A stretch of DNA of 39,719 nucleotides from Paramoeba atlantica (taxonomy: Eukaryota > Discosea). The first letter of the stretch is position 1; each line of letters begins with the position of its first letter. The position numbers and the translations under genes are program-made. The stretch spans positions 1 through 39,719 of the forward strand of contig CDRNVI010000165.1 in assembly GCA_977017575.1 (NCBI GenBank), in the 5' to 3' direction. The notes under the pieces were generated by a model that was not told where the DNA came from, searched no databases, and saw only the letters and a program-made list of their open reading frames with translations. Below are positions 1 to 10,216 of this stretch, one piece after another.

Positions 1-500
1 GCTAAACCCCTAAACCCTAAACCCTAAACCCTAAACCCTAAACCCTAAACCCTAAACCCTAAACCCTAAACCCTAAACCCTAAACCCTAAACCCTAAACC
101 CTAAACCCTAAACCCTAAACCCTAAACCCTAAACCCTAAACCCTAAACCCTAAACCCTAAACCCTAAACCCTAAACCCTAAACCCTAAACCCTAAACCCT
201 AAACCCTAAACCCTAAACCCTAAACCCTAAACCCTAAACCCTAAACCCTAAACCCTAAACCCTAAACCCTAAACCCTAAACCCTAAACCCTAAACCCTAA
301 ACCCTAAACCCTAAACCCTAAACCCTAAACCCTAAACCCTAAACCCTAAACCCTAAACCCTAAACCCTAAACCCTAAACCCTAAACCCTAAACCCTAAAC
401 CCTAAACCCTAAACCCTAAACCCTAAACCCTAAACCCTAAACCCTAAACCCTAAACCCTAAACCCTAAACCCTAAACCCTAAACCCTAAACCCTAAACCC
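1..500. repeat. Telomere, (CCCTAAA)n
   Basis: About 71 tandem heptamers run without a break apart from one irregular unit at the outermost end (an extra C). The C-rich strand reads 5' to 3' into the chromosome, so this is the left chromosome end and the G strand is TTTAGGG. The array stops abruptly at LINE-derived sequence, with no degenerate telomere-like buffer between them. Confidence 0.98.
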
Positions 501-891
501 TTTCAATCCAAACTGTTCTTGAAAATGTTTTAATTTTCCCTGTAATAATTACTAAAAATATTCAAGGATGGTTCTATCAATTCCAAGAAAGCAACTTTGT
601 GAGGAACTTTATTGAAAAAGATTTTCAAAGGAATGTAATTAACTTTATTAAAAACTCTAAACTAAATTCACTTCCTGCTTTTAAAAGACAAACAATCAAA
701 CATAGATCTCTTAATAAGAATTAAAGTTGGTAAAGAAACTCCAATACATTCCATGCTAAAAAGATTATTGAGTTTAATTTTTTATTTATTTTCTCTTTTT
801 TCTTCTTTTTTTCTTCTTTTTTTTCCATCCTAGAGATGATTTTTTAACTCCAATAAATAGCACCTGATGTCTAAACTTAAAAAAAAAAAAA
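501..891 (+). mobile_element. LINE copy A, 3' end only, fused to telomere
   Basis: This is the last part of the LINE seen complete elsewhere in the window: the C-terminal tail of ORF2 (stop codon at 722-724), the 3' UTR and a poly(A) tail ending near 891. The encoded tail aligns by eye to the same region of copies C, D and E. Its 5' end is missing and abuts the telomere repeats. It is the most diverged copy. Most differences from the others are C-to-T or G-to-A, and the C-rich 3' UTR tract of the family has become T-rich here. It looks like the oldest LINE fragment in the window. Confidence 0.85.
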
Positions 892-1032
892 TTCATTTGT
901 ACAACTGATTGAAAATTGAATTTTATCACTTTTTTTGAGTTTTGTATTCTTTTTTACTGAATAAATATTAAAAAAGAGAAAGAAAGAAAGAAAAGAAAAA
1001 AAAAAATAAAATAAAAAAAAAAAAATAAAAAA

Positions 1033-1065
<33 letters not shown>

Positions 1066-1261
1066 GATTCCTTCCAGAGGAGCCTAATTAGTCTTTTTGA
1101 GTCTAATTAAGCTCCTGTTTGTTGGCTAAAATAAAGTTCATTTTTAAACTTTTTTTTTTTTACTTTTTTTTGTGTTTTTTTGAGATTTTTTCTTGATTTT
1201 CATCATAATGCCTTTCTTAAAAAGTCTGAATGAAAAAAGTTACAGTGATGAGAAAAATGAA
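892..1261. other. A+T-rich spacer with poly(A) tract and small hairpin
   Basis: No convincing gene. An AATAAA-like motif at about 960-966 is followed by an AAAG-rich and then pure A tract up to about 1063, which resembles a retroelement tail without a recognisable body. A hairpin lies at 1079-1115. The rest is T-rich. Confidence 0.5.
1079..1115. repeat. Inverted repeat (hairpin)
   Basis: GGAGCCTAATTAG (1079-1091) pairs with CTAATTAAGCTCC (1103-1115) across an 11-nt loop, with one mismatch in 13 bp. A related CTTAATTAGTCTTTT occurs near 10393-10410, on the far side of the piggyBac remnant. The function is unknown. Confidence 0.6.
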
Positions 1262-1279
1262 TTCTAAATTAACTTCTCT

Positions 1280-2312
1280 TTTTTTTTTTTTAAGGTTCAG
1301 ACACCAGGTGCCATTTATTAGAGTTAAAAAACCATCTCTAGGATGGAAAAGAGGGGGGAAGAAAGGGGGGGGGGAAGGAAGATAATTTAAGAATTAGATC
1401 CAAAGATCTCTTTAGCATAGAATGCATTGGAGTTTCTTTACCAACTTTAGTTTTCACTGAGGGGTCTGCATTTGATTGTCCACCTTCTGAAACCAGAGAG
1501 TGAATTTGGTTTGGAGGTTTTTATGAAGTTAATTACATTTCTTCAAAAATCTTTCTCAATAAAGTTCCTCATCAAATTGCTTTCTTGGAACTGATGGAAC
1601 CATCCTTGGATATCTTTAGTAATTATTACAGGGAGGATTAAAGCATTCTCAAGAGCAGTTTGGGCTGGAAACAAAACATGGGGGGTTGTCACTGTGTTTC
1701 CTTGGAATTTCCTTACAAAATTCCCTGGAGAGATGGAGAAAGTTCAGTCACAGGTGAGGAGAGAATTGATCCAGTTCCACAAGGTTGAATTCAAAATAAT
1801 TCACTCTTCACTGGTTTCTGCAATATGTTGTGATCTTGGATCCCAATGATGGTCATTCACAGCACATGTTCCATCTTCTTTAGACCAACTTGCAGCAGTT
1901 GCAATTACATCAGCTCGCTTGTTAAGTTCTTGGGGTACATGGATGAATTCTATCTCATCAAAGCATATTGCTAACTTACAGATTTCACAAAGTAGTTCAT
2001 TCAAGGCATAGTTTTTGATGACATGGGTTTTGGGTGCAGCTTTGGTGAGAATCATACAATCCCCAATAATTTCAATCTCATTCGTCATTGATTTGGTGCA
2101 TTGCATTTCTTTCAAACAGCCTGTAAATTCACCAATATTGTTGGACCCAAGAGGGATGGTTTCAAACCCACCACATATCTCTTTCTCTTCCCTGAAAACT
2201 GCAAAACCTGCACCCCCCAGATGGGAGTCTGTACAGCCTGAATCATTATAAAACACTTGAAAACCTTTAAATTTAAAACTTTCCTTCTCTTTGGTTCTTT
2301 TCTTTGTTTGGG
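1280..2312 (-). mobile_element. LINE copy B, 5'-truncated
   Basis: A 1.03-kb 3' portion of the LINE in minus orientation: poly(T) at the left (the A tail), 3' UTR with a G-rich run on this strand, then the RNase H end of ORF2. It is flanked by an 18-bp direct repeat, TTCTAAATTAACTTCTCT, at 1262-1279 and 2313-2330. This is a typical target-site duplication, so the 5' truncation happened at insertion, as is usual for target-primed reverse transcription. The 5' end falls just upstream of the RNase H domain. Confidence 0.93.
1801..2256 (-). pseudogene. LINE copy B RNase H domain remnant
   Basis: This open stretch covers nearly the whole RNase H domain of ORF2. The acidic positions of the family can be seen: D in FYNDSGC, E in NNIGEFTG, D in IIGDCMI and D in NKRADVIA. 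It is the only place where the final Asp region of this family is readable together with the first three. The frame ends at a TGG-to-TGA change (SEE-stop, where other copies have SEEW), so the C-terminal extension is lost. The fragment has no start of its own and is not expected to be expressed. Confidence 0.8.
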
Positions 2313-2330
2313 TTCTAAATTAACTTCTCT

Positions 2331-2584
2331 AAAAATTGAAAAATTGAAAAAGGATACTATTTGATTTTGCAAAGCTGTGAACTTTCACTCTTCTCATCTT
2401 CTAAGGAAACATTTTGGTGATCAATATCAAGGAGCATCTCTTTCTTTACTTAAGATGAAAGGGTGGAACTTTAGAGCTATGATAGGAAATCTCAAATGAT
2501 AGTTTTGCTTTGTTCTTCTATTTTTTAGAATGATTACCTTCTGGCTTTTCCTGAAAATTTAAAATTTGTTAGAGAAGTGGATGT
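2331..2584 (+). pseudogene. piggyBac-type transposase, upstream piece
   Basis: The short frame ending NDYLLAFPENLKFVREVD (about 2530-2583) continues exactly into the frame that resumes at 8392 once LINE copy C and one target-site duplicate are ignored. Upstream lies another open stretch (about 2370-2500) and a T-rich run ending in TTTTTTAG that could be an intron acceptor just before NDYLL. No start codon can be assigned. It was part of the same gene as 8392-10216 before the LINE landed. Confidence 0.6.
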
Positions 2585-2750
2585 TTTTTTTTTTTAAGGT
2601 TCAGACATCAGGTGCCATTTATTAGAGTTAAAAAACCATCTCTAGGATGGAAAAGAGGGGGGAAAAAAGGGGGGGGGGGGGAAAGATAAATTAAGAGTTA
2701 GATCCAAAGATCTCTTCAACATGGAATGCATTGGAGTTTCTTTACCAACT

Positions 2751-5399
2751 TTAGTTCTCACTAAGGGGTCTGCATTTGATTGTTCGCCTTCTAAAACCAG
2801 GGAGTGAATTTGGTTTGGAGGTTTCTATGAAGTTAATTACATTCCTTCGAAAATCTTCCTTGATAAAGCTCCTCACCAGATTGCTCTCTTGGGACTAATA
2901 GAACCATTCTTGAATATCTTTAGTAATTATTACAGGGAAAATTAGAACATTCTCAAGAGCAATTTGGGCCAGAAACAAAACATGGGAGGTTGTTACCATG
3001 TTTCCTTGGAATTTCCTTACAAAATTCCCTAAGGGGATGGGGAAAGTCCAGTCATGGGTGAGGGGGGAATTGATCCAGTTCCACAGGGTTGAATTCAAAA
3101 TAATCCACTCTTCACTGGTTTCTGCAATATATTGTGATCTTGGATCCCAATGATGGTCATTCACAGCACATGTTCCATCTTCTTTAGATCAACTTGCAGC
3201 AGTTGCAATTGCATCAGTTCACTTGTTAAGTTCTCAGGGTACATGGATGAATTCTATCTTGTCAAAGCATATTGCTAACTTATGGATTTCACAAAGTAGT
3301 TTATTCAAGGTATAGTTTTTGATGGCATGGGTTTTGGGTGCAGCCTTGGTGAGAATCATATAATCTCTGACAACTTCAATCTCATTCATCATTGATCTGG
3401 CACATTGCATTCCTTTCAAACAGCCTGTAAATTCACCAATATTGTTGGACCCAAGAGGAATGGTTTCAAACCCACCACAAATCTCTTTCCTTTCCCTGAA
3501 AACTGCAAAGCCCACACTCCCCAGATGAGGGTCTGTACAGCCTGAACCATCATAAAACACTTGAAAGCCTTTAAATTTAAAACATTTCTTTTCTTTGGTT
3601 TCTTTCTTTGTTTGGGTTCTTGGGGGCCAAAGGAGGATTTTGTTCTTTCTCAAGATTTTTTCGAAAATTTCAGTAGCATACTGGGGTGATTTTGATCCTT
3701 CTGCACACACTGTGAGCCACAAACTCAACAGGGCAACACTCACCACAGAGGTTTCTTGTCTGGTGAGAAAATTTGAGACAAAGCCACACACATTCTTAGT
3801 TTTTTGCCAGTTGGGTACATTCAACAAAATACATTTCCTTCCCATTGCTTGGAGGAGGCCCTCAGCCACAGAACATTCCTTCAAAAGATGAGATTGTGAC
3901 TCCTTTTCATGGTGGCAGAGTCAGCAACTTGAATTTTGGTTTGTGAAGTGAGCCAACTTGTCTCTTGTAGGCAGTCCTCTTATTAGGAACTTAATCAAAT
4001 TCCTCTTAAGTTGGGGCCTAATTGCATGTGCCAAGTTGTACACCACACACTCAGCTCTTCCTTCACCCACATACAGATCTTTGATTTCAATGGGGATCAC
4101 TCAAGACATATTGGAATAAGCAACTCAAGTGGCCTGACCAAACACAACTTTGGCAGAGAGGCTTTGAGCTGCAAAAAGGGCATCCTTTCGTATGGCTCCA
4201 ATGGAAAGAGGACTCCGATAATCGTTCCTCATTGGTGGACGAGAAGTGAGGAGGGCCCAGTTAAAAACAATTGGATGGTGCAGTTGGGGGTTTGAGTCCA
4301 AGGGAGGATAGCATGAGGTAAGAATGGAGGTTTTTGTGTTGGCATAGGCACCCAGAGCTGAGCGGATGGACTTCCACATCAAGGAGGTGACAGATTTTGG
4401 AATCAGTTTGAATCTCGCTAAATATCCCATGCATGGAGTTAGATAGGTATTGACCATCCTTACTCTCGAGCGAAAATTGCCACCCCTTTTTTTGATTGCT
4501 GCTCCAACTTTCTTCATCTTTAGGATCACTTTCTCCCAATCCTTAAGAGGAGATAACCGTTTACTCAACCTCACTCCCAGATATACAGTTTCATCACCAC
4601 AGTAATTGGATCTTGCCATCTCAGCCCAGGGGCCTACAGGTTTGAAAGACTCAGTTGAGAGGACAAAGCACTTATTAAAATTCAGTTTAGCTCCAGTCGC
4701 TTCTTCATATTTCTTGAAGGTTGGAGTGAGAGAATTGATGGTTTCAGCTTTCTGAATCACCATCCCCAAGTCATCCATAAAGCCTGATAGGTCTTGGGGG
4801 TTGTATTCCTTCTTCAGGCTCACCAGGAGGATATTAAATACAATTACAAACAAAAGGGGGGAGATCGGGCATCCTTGTCTAACACCAGTTCAACTTTGGA
4901 TTGATTCATTGTTGCCTCCCCTCTTGGATCCACCAATATTCGGCAGCCAGGTTACAGATTCTCAAAGCACCTTTTCAACAACATAGATCACTTGGGGGGG
5001 GGCATTCAAACCTTTGAGAATATGAAGAAGTGCATCATGATTCACATAATCATATGTCTTGCAAAAGTTTGTTTGGAGGAGGGTCACATCTTTTCCTTCT
5101 GCCAGAGCTTCGTAGAAAGAATTATACACTGATTCCACTGCTTCATCAATTGACCTCCCCTTAAACATCACATGCTGTTCTTTAGAAATTACTCCACTTG
5201 CAATCTCCATCAGTCATTTTGTCTAATATCTCATCACAATCCGATAATCTGAATTGGTAACACTGATTGGTCGAAATTGGTCAGGGTGAGGGATATTCTC
5301 AACTTTGGGAATCAAACAGAGTTGGCTCTCACCAAAAGAGGGGGGGAACTCCATAATCTCACCCACTTGTTGAATTAATTCCATCCACATGTCAAAATA
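2751..5399 (-). pseudogene. LINE copy C ORF2 remnant (RT, zinc finger, RNase H)
   Basis: The order on the minus strand is: RT from KYFDMW (about 5395), motif A region near 5080, FMDD motif near 4770, zinc-finger region near 3910-3950, RNase H near 3250-3560, and the C-terminal tail ending at a stop at 2751-2753. The frame is broken several times; the longest open pieces are 4125-4853 and 3234-3884. The APE-type endonuclease is absent because of the internal deletion. The sequence tracks copy F closely, apart from scattered transitions and small indels. Confidence 0.85.
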
Positions 5400-6053
5400 C
5401 TCTTTTCCTTTCTCCTCTTTCCTACTTTTCTTTTTTTTCTTTTTCGCTGGCTTCTTGGTTACAGGTAATGGTTTGGTCCCAGTAGAAGTTGGTTCCTTCT
5501 CCTCAACTGTTTCTTCTGACACCATCTTCTTCCTCAGTCTGGATTTTGGCTTTAATTTCAGTTCCTCAACCACCCTATCAATAATGTGGCCAAGGAAATC
5601 TGCATCAAAACTCAACTCTTATTTAAACTGTCCTTTTTCCAACTCACTCTTCAACTTCTTAAGGCTATCTTCAGTCCTCTCCCACTCACACTGGAAATTC
5701 ACCCTATTTAATATTTTCCAAACTCCTTCAGTATCGTAGATAGTCATTGACCATTTGCTCCCAGAAATTGGATCAGATGAAAATCAAGGTCTGCTCATGT
5801 CTGGGGAAATCTCATCCTCATCTTCAATTAAAATAACCCCTCTCAGCATCAGTTTCAGCAACAATGTCTTCAAGGAAATCCATCATATCTTTTTGAGGGA
5901 TTGTTGGGGTTTCTGATGTACTGCCCGAGCGAGATGATGTGGCCGAAGTTTGGGAGGGTGATTCCTTACGAGGTTTAGTAGTCTTGAGTGAAGATTTGGG
6001 TTGATTACTTCTTGAAGGGGCTGATTTTTCCTTGGAGGAACCTTCTCAAAGAG

Positions 6054-6700
6054 CTTTTTTTTTTTTAAGGTTCAGACACCAGGTGCCATTTATTAGAGTT
6101 AAAAAACCATCTCTAGGATGGAAAAGAGGGGGGAAGAAAGGGGGGGGGGAGGGAAGATAAATTAAGAGTTAGATCCAAAGATCTCTTCAGCATGGGATGC
6201 ATTGGAGTTTCTTTACCAACTTTAGTTCTCACTAAGGGGTCTGCGTTTGATTGTTTGCCTTCTAAAACCAGGGAGTGAATTCGGTTTGGAGGTTTCTATG
6301 AAGTTAATTACATTCCTTCGAAAATCTTCCTCGATAAAGCTCCTCACCAGATTGCTCTCTTGGGACTGATGGAACCATCCTTGGATATCTTTAGTAATTA
6401 TTACAGGGAGAATTAGAGCATTCTCAAGAGCAGTTTGGGCCGGAAACAAAACATGGGGGGTTGTCACCATGTTTCCTTGGAATTTCCTTACAAAATTCCC
6501 TGGGGGGATGGGGAAAGTCCAGTCATGGGTGAGGGGGGAATTGATCCAGTTCCACAGGGTTGAATTCAAAATAATCCACTCTTCACTGGTTTCTGCAACA
6601 TGTTGTGATCTTGGATCCCAATGATGGTCATTCACAGCACATGTTCCATCCTCTTTAGACCAACTTGCAGCAGTTGCAATTGCATCAGCTCACTTGTTAA
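6054..6700 (-). mobile_element. LINE copy D, 5'-truncated, nested in LINE copy C
   Basis: A 647-bp 3' end of the LINE inserted into ORF1 of copy C. Target-site duplicates are CCTTCTCAAAGAG (6041-6053) and CCTTCTCGAAGAG (6701-6713); the single difference is a CG versus CA. The unbroken site can be read in ORF1 of copy F (near 27525-27540). It encodes only the ORF2 C-terminal tail (open 6222-6635), the 3' UTR and the A tail. Confidence 0.93.
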
Positions 6701-7177
6701 CCTTCTCGAAGAGTAGTTTCCCTCATGTTTGTGCTTTGATCAACTTCCATTGGGGTTGTAGATGAGGGATGAGGGTCAGCAGACTTCATTGAGGGTGGTG
6801 CCCTCTGATTGGGATTTGGTAATATGGGAAATTGGGACAGAGAGAGATTCGTACCTTGGTTCTCTTGATTAGTCAAGGACTCTGTAGGAATAATAAATCT
6901 TTTATGAGACTGTTCCCTCAATTTCGTAATTGTCACAGGAAGGGAAGAAGATTTCCTCCAAGAGTCTATCTCATTATTTAACTTTTTGATGATTCCTCCC
7001 TCTCCCTCCTTGTCCACAATCTCCTTCACACATTTTAAATGCCTTGAGTGTGAAATCTCACACACTTGGCAATTTATTTTCTCGTGAAAGGGACTCATAG
7101 GGGTCCACAGAGAGATCCTACCTTGGAACTCATTGTTAATAATAAAAGAACCTCTGTGCTTGGCAATAATACATGTC

Positions 7178-7600
7178 TTTTTTTTTCTTTTTGAGGTAGA
7201 TTTTATTCAATTAGTAGTTCTTAATCTAAACCATTTGAATTACATTAAATTATATTTGTTTTTAACCTCTAACGAGAGGTGAAGTTTTAAACTTCAGCTT
7301 AGTTCAGTCGGTCTTTATGCTGAACTTTAGAACTTCTGCAAGTTCAGGCTGGAGGATGCACATCAGAAGGGAGAATAATCCAAAGCTCCTTCCAAGGGAA
7401 TTTATCCTCAACTTTTTAGCAGACAGGGCTGAGATGTAACCTGTTCTGATTTTCACACTTCTTCAAAAGCTCCTCACTCCAATCAAATCACTCTACAGCA
7501 CCAGAAAAATTTTCTATAATATCGAAAAACTGGGATTTGAATTCGCCCCCCTGAGGTTGGACATAGTTGAATTTATGACTAAACTACAGGCACCAACCTA
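7178..7600 (-). mobile_element. SINE S1 (tRNA-derived)
   Basis: A 423-bp copy of a SINE found four times in this window. Read on the minus strand it starts near 7600 with a tRNA-like head (A-box and B-box-like motifs), has a body of about 330 bp and ends AATTGAATAAAATCTACC plus an A-rich tail. It is flanked by GCAATAATACATGTC at 7163-7177 and 7601-7615. It interrupts ORF1 of LINE copy C at the site that reads uninterrupted in copy F near 27065-27075. Confidence 0.92.
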
Positions 7601-8391
7601 GCAATAATACATGTCAGAATAAGAGGGATTACATTATAGAAGATGACAATACAATCGTCGCTGATCTGAGTCATCTCTTTTAATCCATGGCAAGGAAGAG
7701 CAGATTTGCCAATAAACAATTTTTGGATCCACTCTTCCCCTTTGATTAAAAAGGGGACACAGAGTTTAAAGCCCCATAAATTCCAATCCTGGTTGTTCTT
7801 CCAGACAAAGGGCTTCCCAAAACCAGTTGCAAGGAAGGAACCATTTTCCAAAATGACTTTCTCCAGGGGTTCACACGTTTTTTCATCAAAGGTGGCTACG
7901 TTGAGGTGGCCTTTCATAACATGCAAGAGGAAATTCCCTCTCAACTTAGGGACTTTGTTGAGTGTGGCCATCACTCTCTGATAGTTTGGCATTCCTTCAT
8001 AGAAACAAAAGAAACCCATTACAAAGATGGGGTGAATTATTGTGTTGTTCTTCACAGGGTTAACCTCAGTTCCAATATGAGACAAGGTCTTCAGTATTTC
8101 TTTCTCAACTCGCGACCACCATCCTTCCTCAGGCACTCTCTTCAAGGTTGATTTGATTGGAATTTCTTCAGAATTCCCACTTGGGTTTGCATTTTTTTTT
8201 TCGTTCTTCGAATACAAGGGGGAGTGGGACCCATTCTGGGAGCCCTTAGGGGAAGAGGATGTACTCTTTTCACTGGACATAATAGATTTCTCTGAAGTAC
8301 TCAACTAGGTGGGGTTTCACCAACACAGCAGGTGAAGGAAAGAAAATCAAATTGGGCAAGGAAAGTCTCCTTGAACCAACCCAATTTTTTT

Positions 8392-10216
8392 TTAGAGAAG
8401 TGGATGTCTCAGAGGGTTGTAGGACTTCAACTCATTCATTTTCATCTTTATCATCCTCTTCTGGCTCAGGAGGATCAAGTTCTGGTTCATTCCAGGCATC
8501 AACAACCTTTGTGCCTGTTTTGGGCTCATCTGATACTGATGATGAAGATACTGAATCTTGTTCTGATATTGAGGAGGAAAGAGAAGACAATGCAGCAGAA
8601 TTTGTTGAAAATGATCTTTTCTTTGTTTCTGAATGGTCTTCCTCAACAACTGATGCTCATGCTGTGATAGAAGCACAAGACCTCAAGGCCTGTACAAGAA
8701 TTCGCTTTGATGCTGTTCATGTCCTTACTTTCTTCAATATTTTTCTCCAAGTTCTGCCTCTAACCTTTTTAAAAACTGATGTGCTGAAAGCAACAAATGA
8801 GTTTAACCATTCTTTGAACTTCACTGAAGCTGAAATGCTTGATTTTATTGTCTTGCACCAGATTATGTCTTTTTACCCAGGACATAAAAGAACAGATTTT
8901 TTTCAAATTTCAAAGGATTCAGCTGAATCTTTCTTGCATGGTACACTGTCTTATCTTGGGAAATATATCAGTAGAAATCAGTTTGATAAGATTGTTTCCT
9001 TTCTTAAACTTGCTCCTCTCTCTGCAAAACCCTCTTCCACAGACTGTATGTGGGAAATTCAACCCTGATTGCTGCTTTTAATGAAAAAATGAAGACCATC
9101 TTTGTTCCAAGTTGACAAGTCTGTTTGGATGAGTCTATGGTGGTGTGGTTTTGTAAATGGGCTCCTGGTTAGATGTTTGTTCAGAGGAAATCTCATCCTT
9201 TTGGAAATAAATATCATACAATTGATTGTGGGGAGACTAAAGTGATATTCTTTCTTGAAATTGTAGAAAGAAAGTCCCATCCTCCAGAAATGGACCTGCC
9301 TAAGTTTCAACCTCCATCTGGTTCTAGAGTGAAAACTGTTGGTTTAATGCTTAGAATGACTGAGGAAATTTGGAGAACTGGTTGAGTAGTTGCTTTGGAT
9401 AGTGGTTTTTGTGTGTTGGAAAGTTATATTCAACTTTCTGAAAAGGGATTGTATTGTACTTCAGTTGTGAAGAAAAAACGATATTAGTCCAAAGGAATTC
9501 CAAGGGAAGAAATTGTTGCACACCTCAAAAAGAAGGAACCTGATTATGTGAAAGTGAAGAAAGGATCTCTGAGAGGTCATAAATTCTATGTAGAGGCTTT
9601 CTAAGATGTTCATCACTCTTCTATAATGATTAATACCTGGGGAACTTCTTTTCCCACTGGTTACCCACAAAATTGCAAGTTTGAAGGTCAAAGACTCTCC
9701 CTATAATATACTCAGCTTTTTGACTTTTACTATTAAACCAGACATTGTGTGGATGATCACAACCAACTGAGGCAAGGTTTTCTCTCTTTGGAGAGTTCTT
9801 GGAAGACCAAAAAATGGGTCCACAGGCAGTTTGCTTTCATTTTTGCAGTTGTGGAAGTCAATGCCTTCCTCATATTTCAGCACTTTTTCCTCCAAGCCAA
9901 AGAGCTCTCCTTTGCAGAATTTTGTTTTGAGGTTGCCCAAGGTTTATTCTCTCAGAATCATCCCTTGGATGAAGGCTATAACCTGCAAATACCACTCCCA
10001 ACTCATGTAGAATATCATCTGATGACCAAGCCCAACTTTGCTGAAGTTTGGTGAAATGGTAATTGGACTGAAGCCAAATAAGAGTACCAGAAGAGTAAAT
10101 GCAATAGGACAAATTGTACAAAGAAAGTTCAAACCTATTGCTCCTGTGATCAAACACTTATTTTTTGTTCAAGTTGCTTTGCTGACCATATGAGCAGGCA
10201 TATGACTGAGGATTAA
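8392..10216 (+). pseudogene. piggyBac-type DDD transposase remnant (DDE_Tnp_1_7 family)
   Basis: A DNA transposase fossil. An acidic, Ser-rich N-terminal region (8392-8620) precedes the catalytic core: DESMVVWFCKW near 9128, followed by QRKSHPFGNKYHTI; LDSGFCVLESY near 9394; DDHNQLRQG near 9752, followed by KKWVHRQFAFIF and VNAFL. These correspond to the three Asp blocks of the piggyBac family. The C terminus carries the expected Cys-rich zinc motif (CTKKVQTYCSCD, then FCSSCF, about 10108-10180), ending in a stop at 10214-10216. Several stops and frame changes interrupt the core from 9066 on, so it is dead. The frame entering 8392 from the left belongs to LINE copy C. The family assignment rests on motif recognition by eye. 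Confidence 0.82.

Larger units (their letters stand above)
5400..8304 (-). pseudogene. LINE copy C ORF1 remnant
   Basis: This is homologous to ORF1 of copy F. It starts at 8304 (MSTSEKS) and reads about 220 codons before SINE S1, resumes at 7162-6714 (including the Cys/His cluster near 7040-7080), is broken by LINE copy D at 6054-6700, and continues from 6040 to 5400. Frame-breaking changes occur outside the insertions as well. Its lysine-rich C-terminal part is joined directly to reverse transcriptase sequence by the internal deletion. It is non-functional. Confidence 0.85.
2585..8391 (-). mobile_element. LINE copy C, spans 5' to 3' end, internally deleted, with nested insertions
   Basis: The element runs from poly(T) at 2585 to its 5' end at about 8391, where an A-run (T-run on this strand) precedes a leader like that of copy F. 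It is flanked by TTAGAGAAGTGGATGT at 2569-2584 and 8392-8407. Relative to copy F it lacks about 1.9 kb covering the end of ORF1, the endonuclease and the start of the reverse transcriptase (junction near 5399). It also carries LINE copy D and SINE S1 in ORF1. Many CpG sites of copy F are TpG or CpA here. It was inserted into the piggyBac gene. Confidence 0.93.

Noticed and set aside
501-891. Telomere-targeted LINE insertion (TRAS/SART-like)
   Set aside because: The LINE is 5'-truncated at the telomere, its A tail points inward, and other copies have varied non-telomeric target sites.
5223-5615. Novel fused ORF1-RT gene
   Set aside because: It is the product of the internal deletion in LINE copy C and is flanked by broken frames.
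8352-8400. MGKESLLEPTQFFF as the N terminus of the piggyBac transposase
   Set aside because: These codons lie in the antisense of the LINE copy C leader. The original upstream frame is at 2530-2583.
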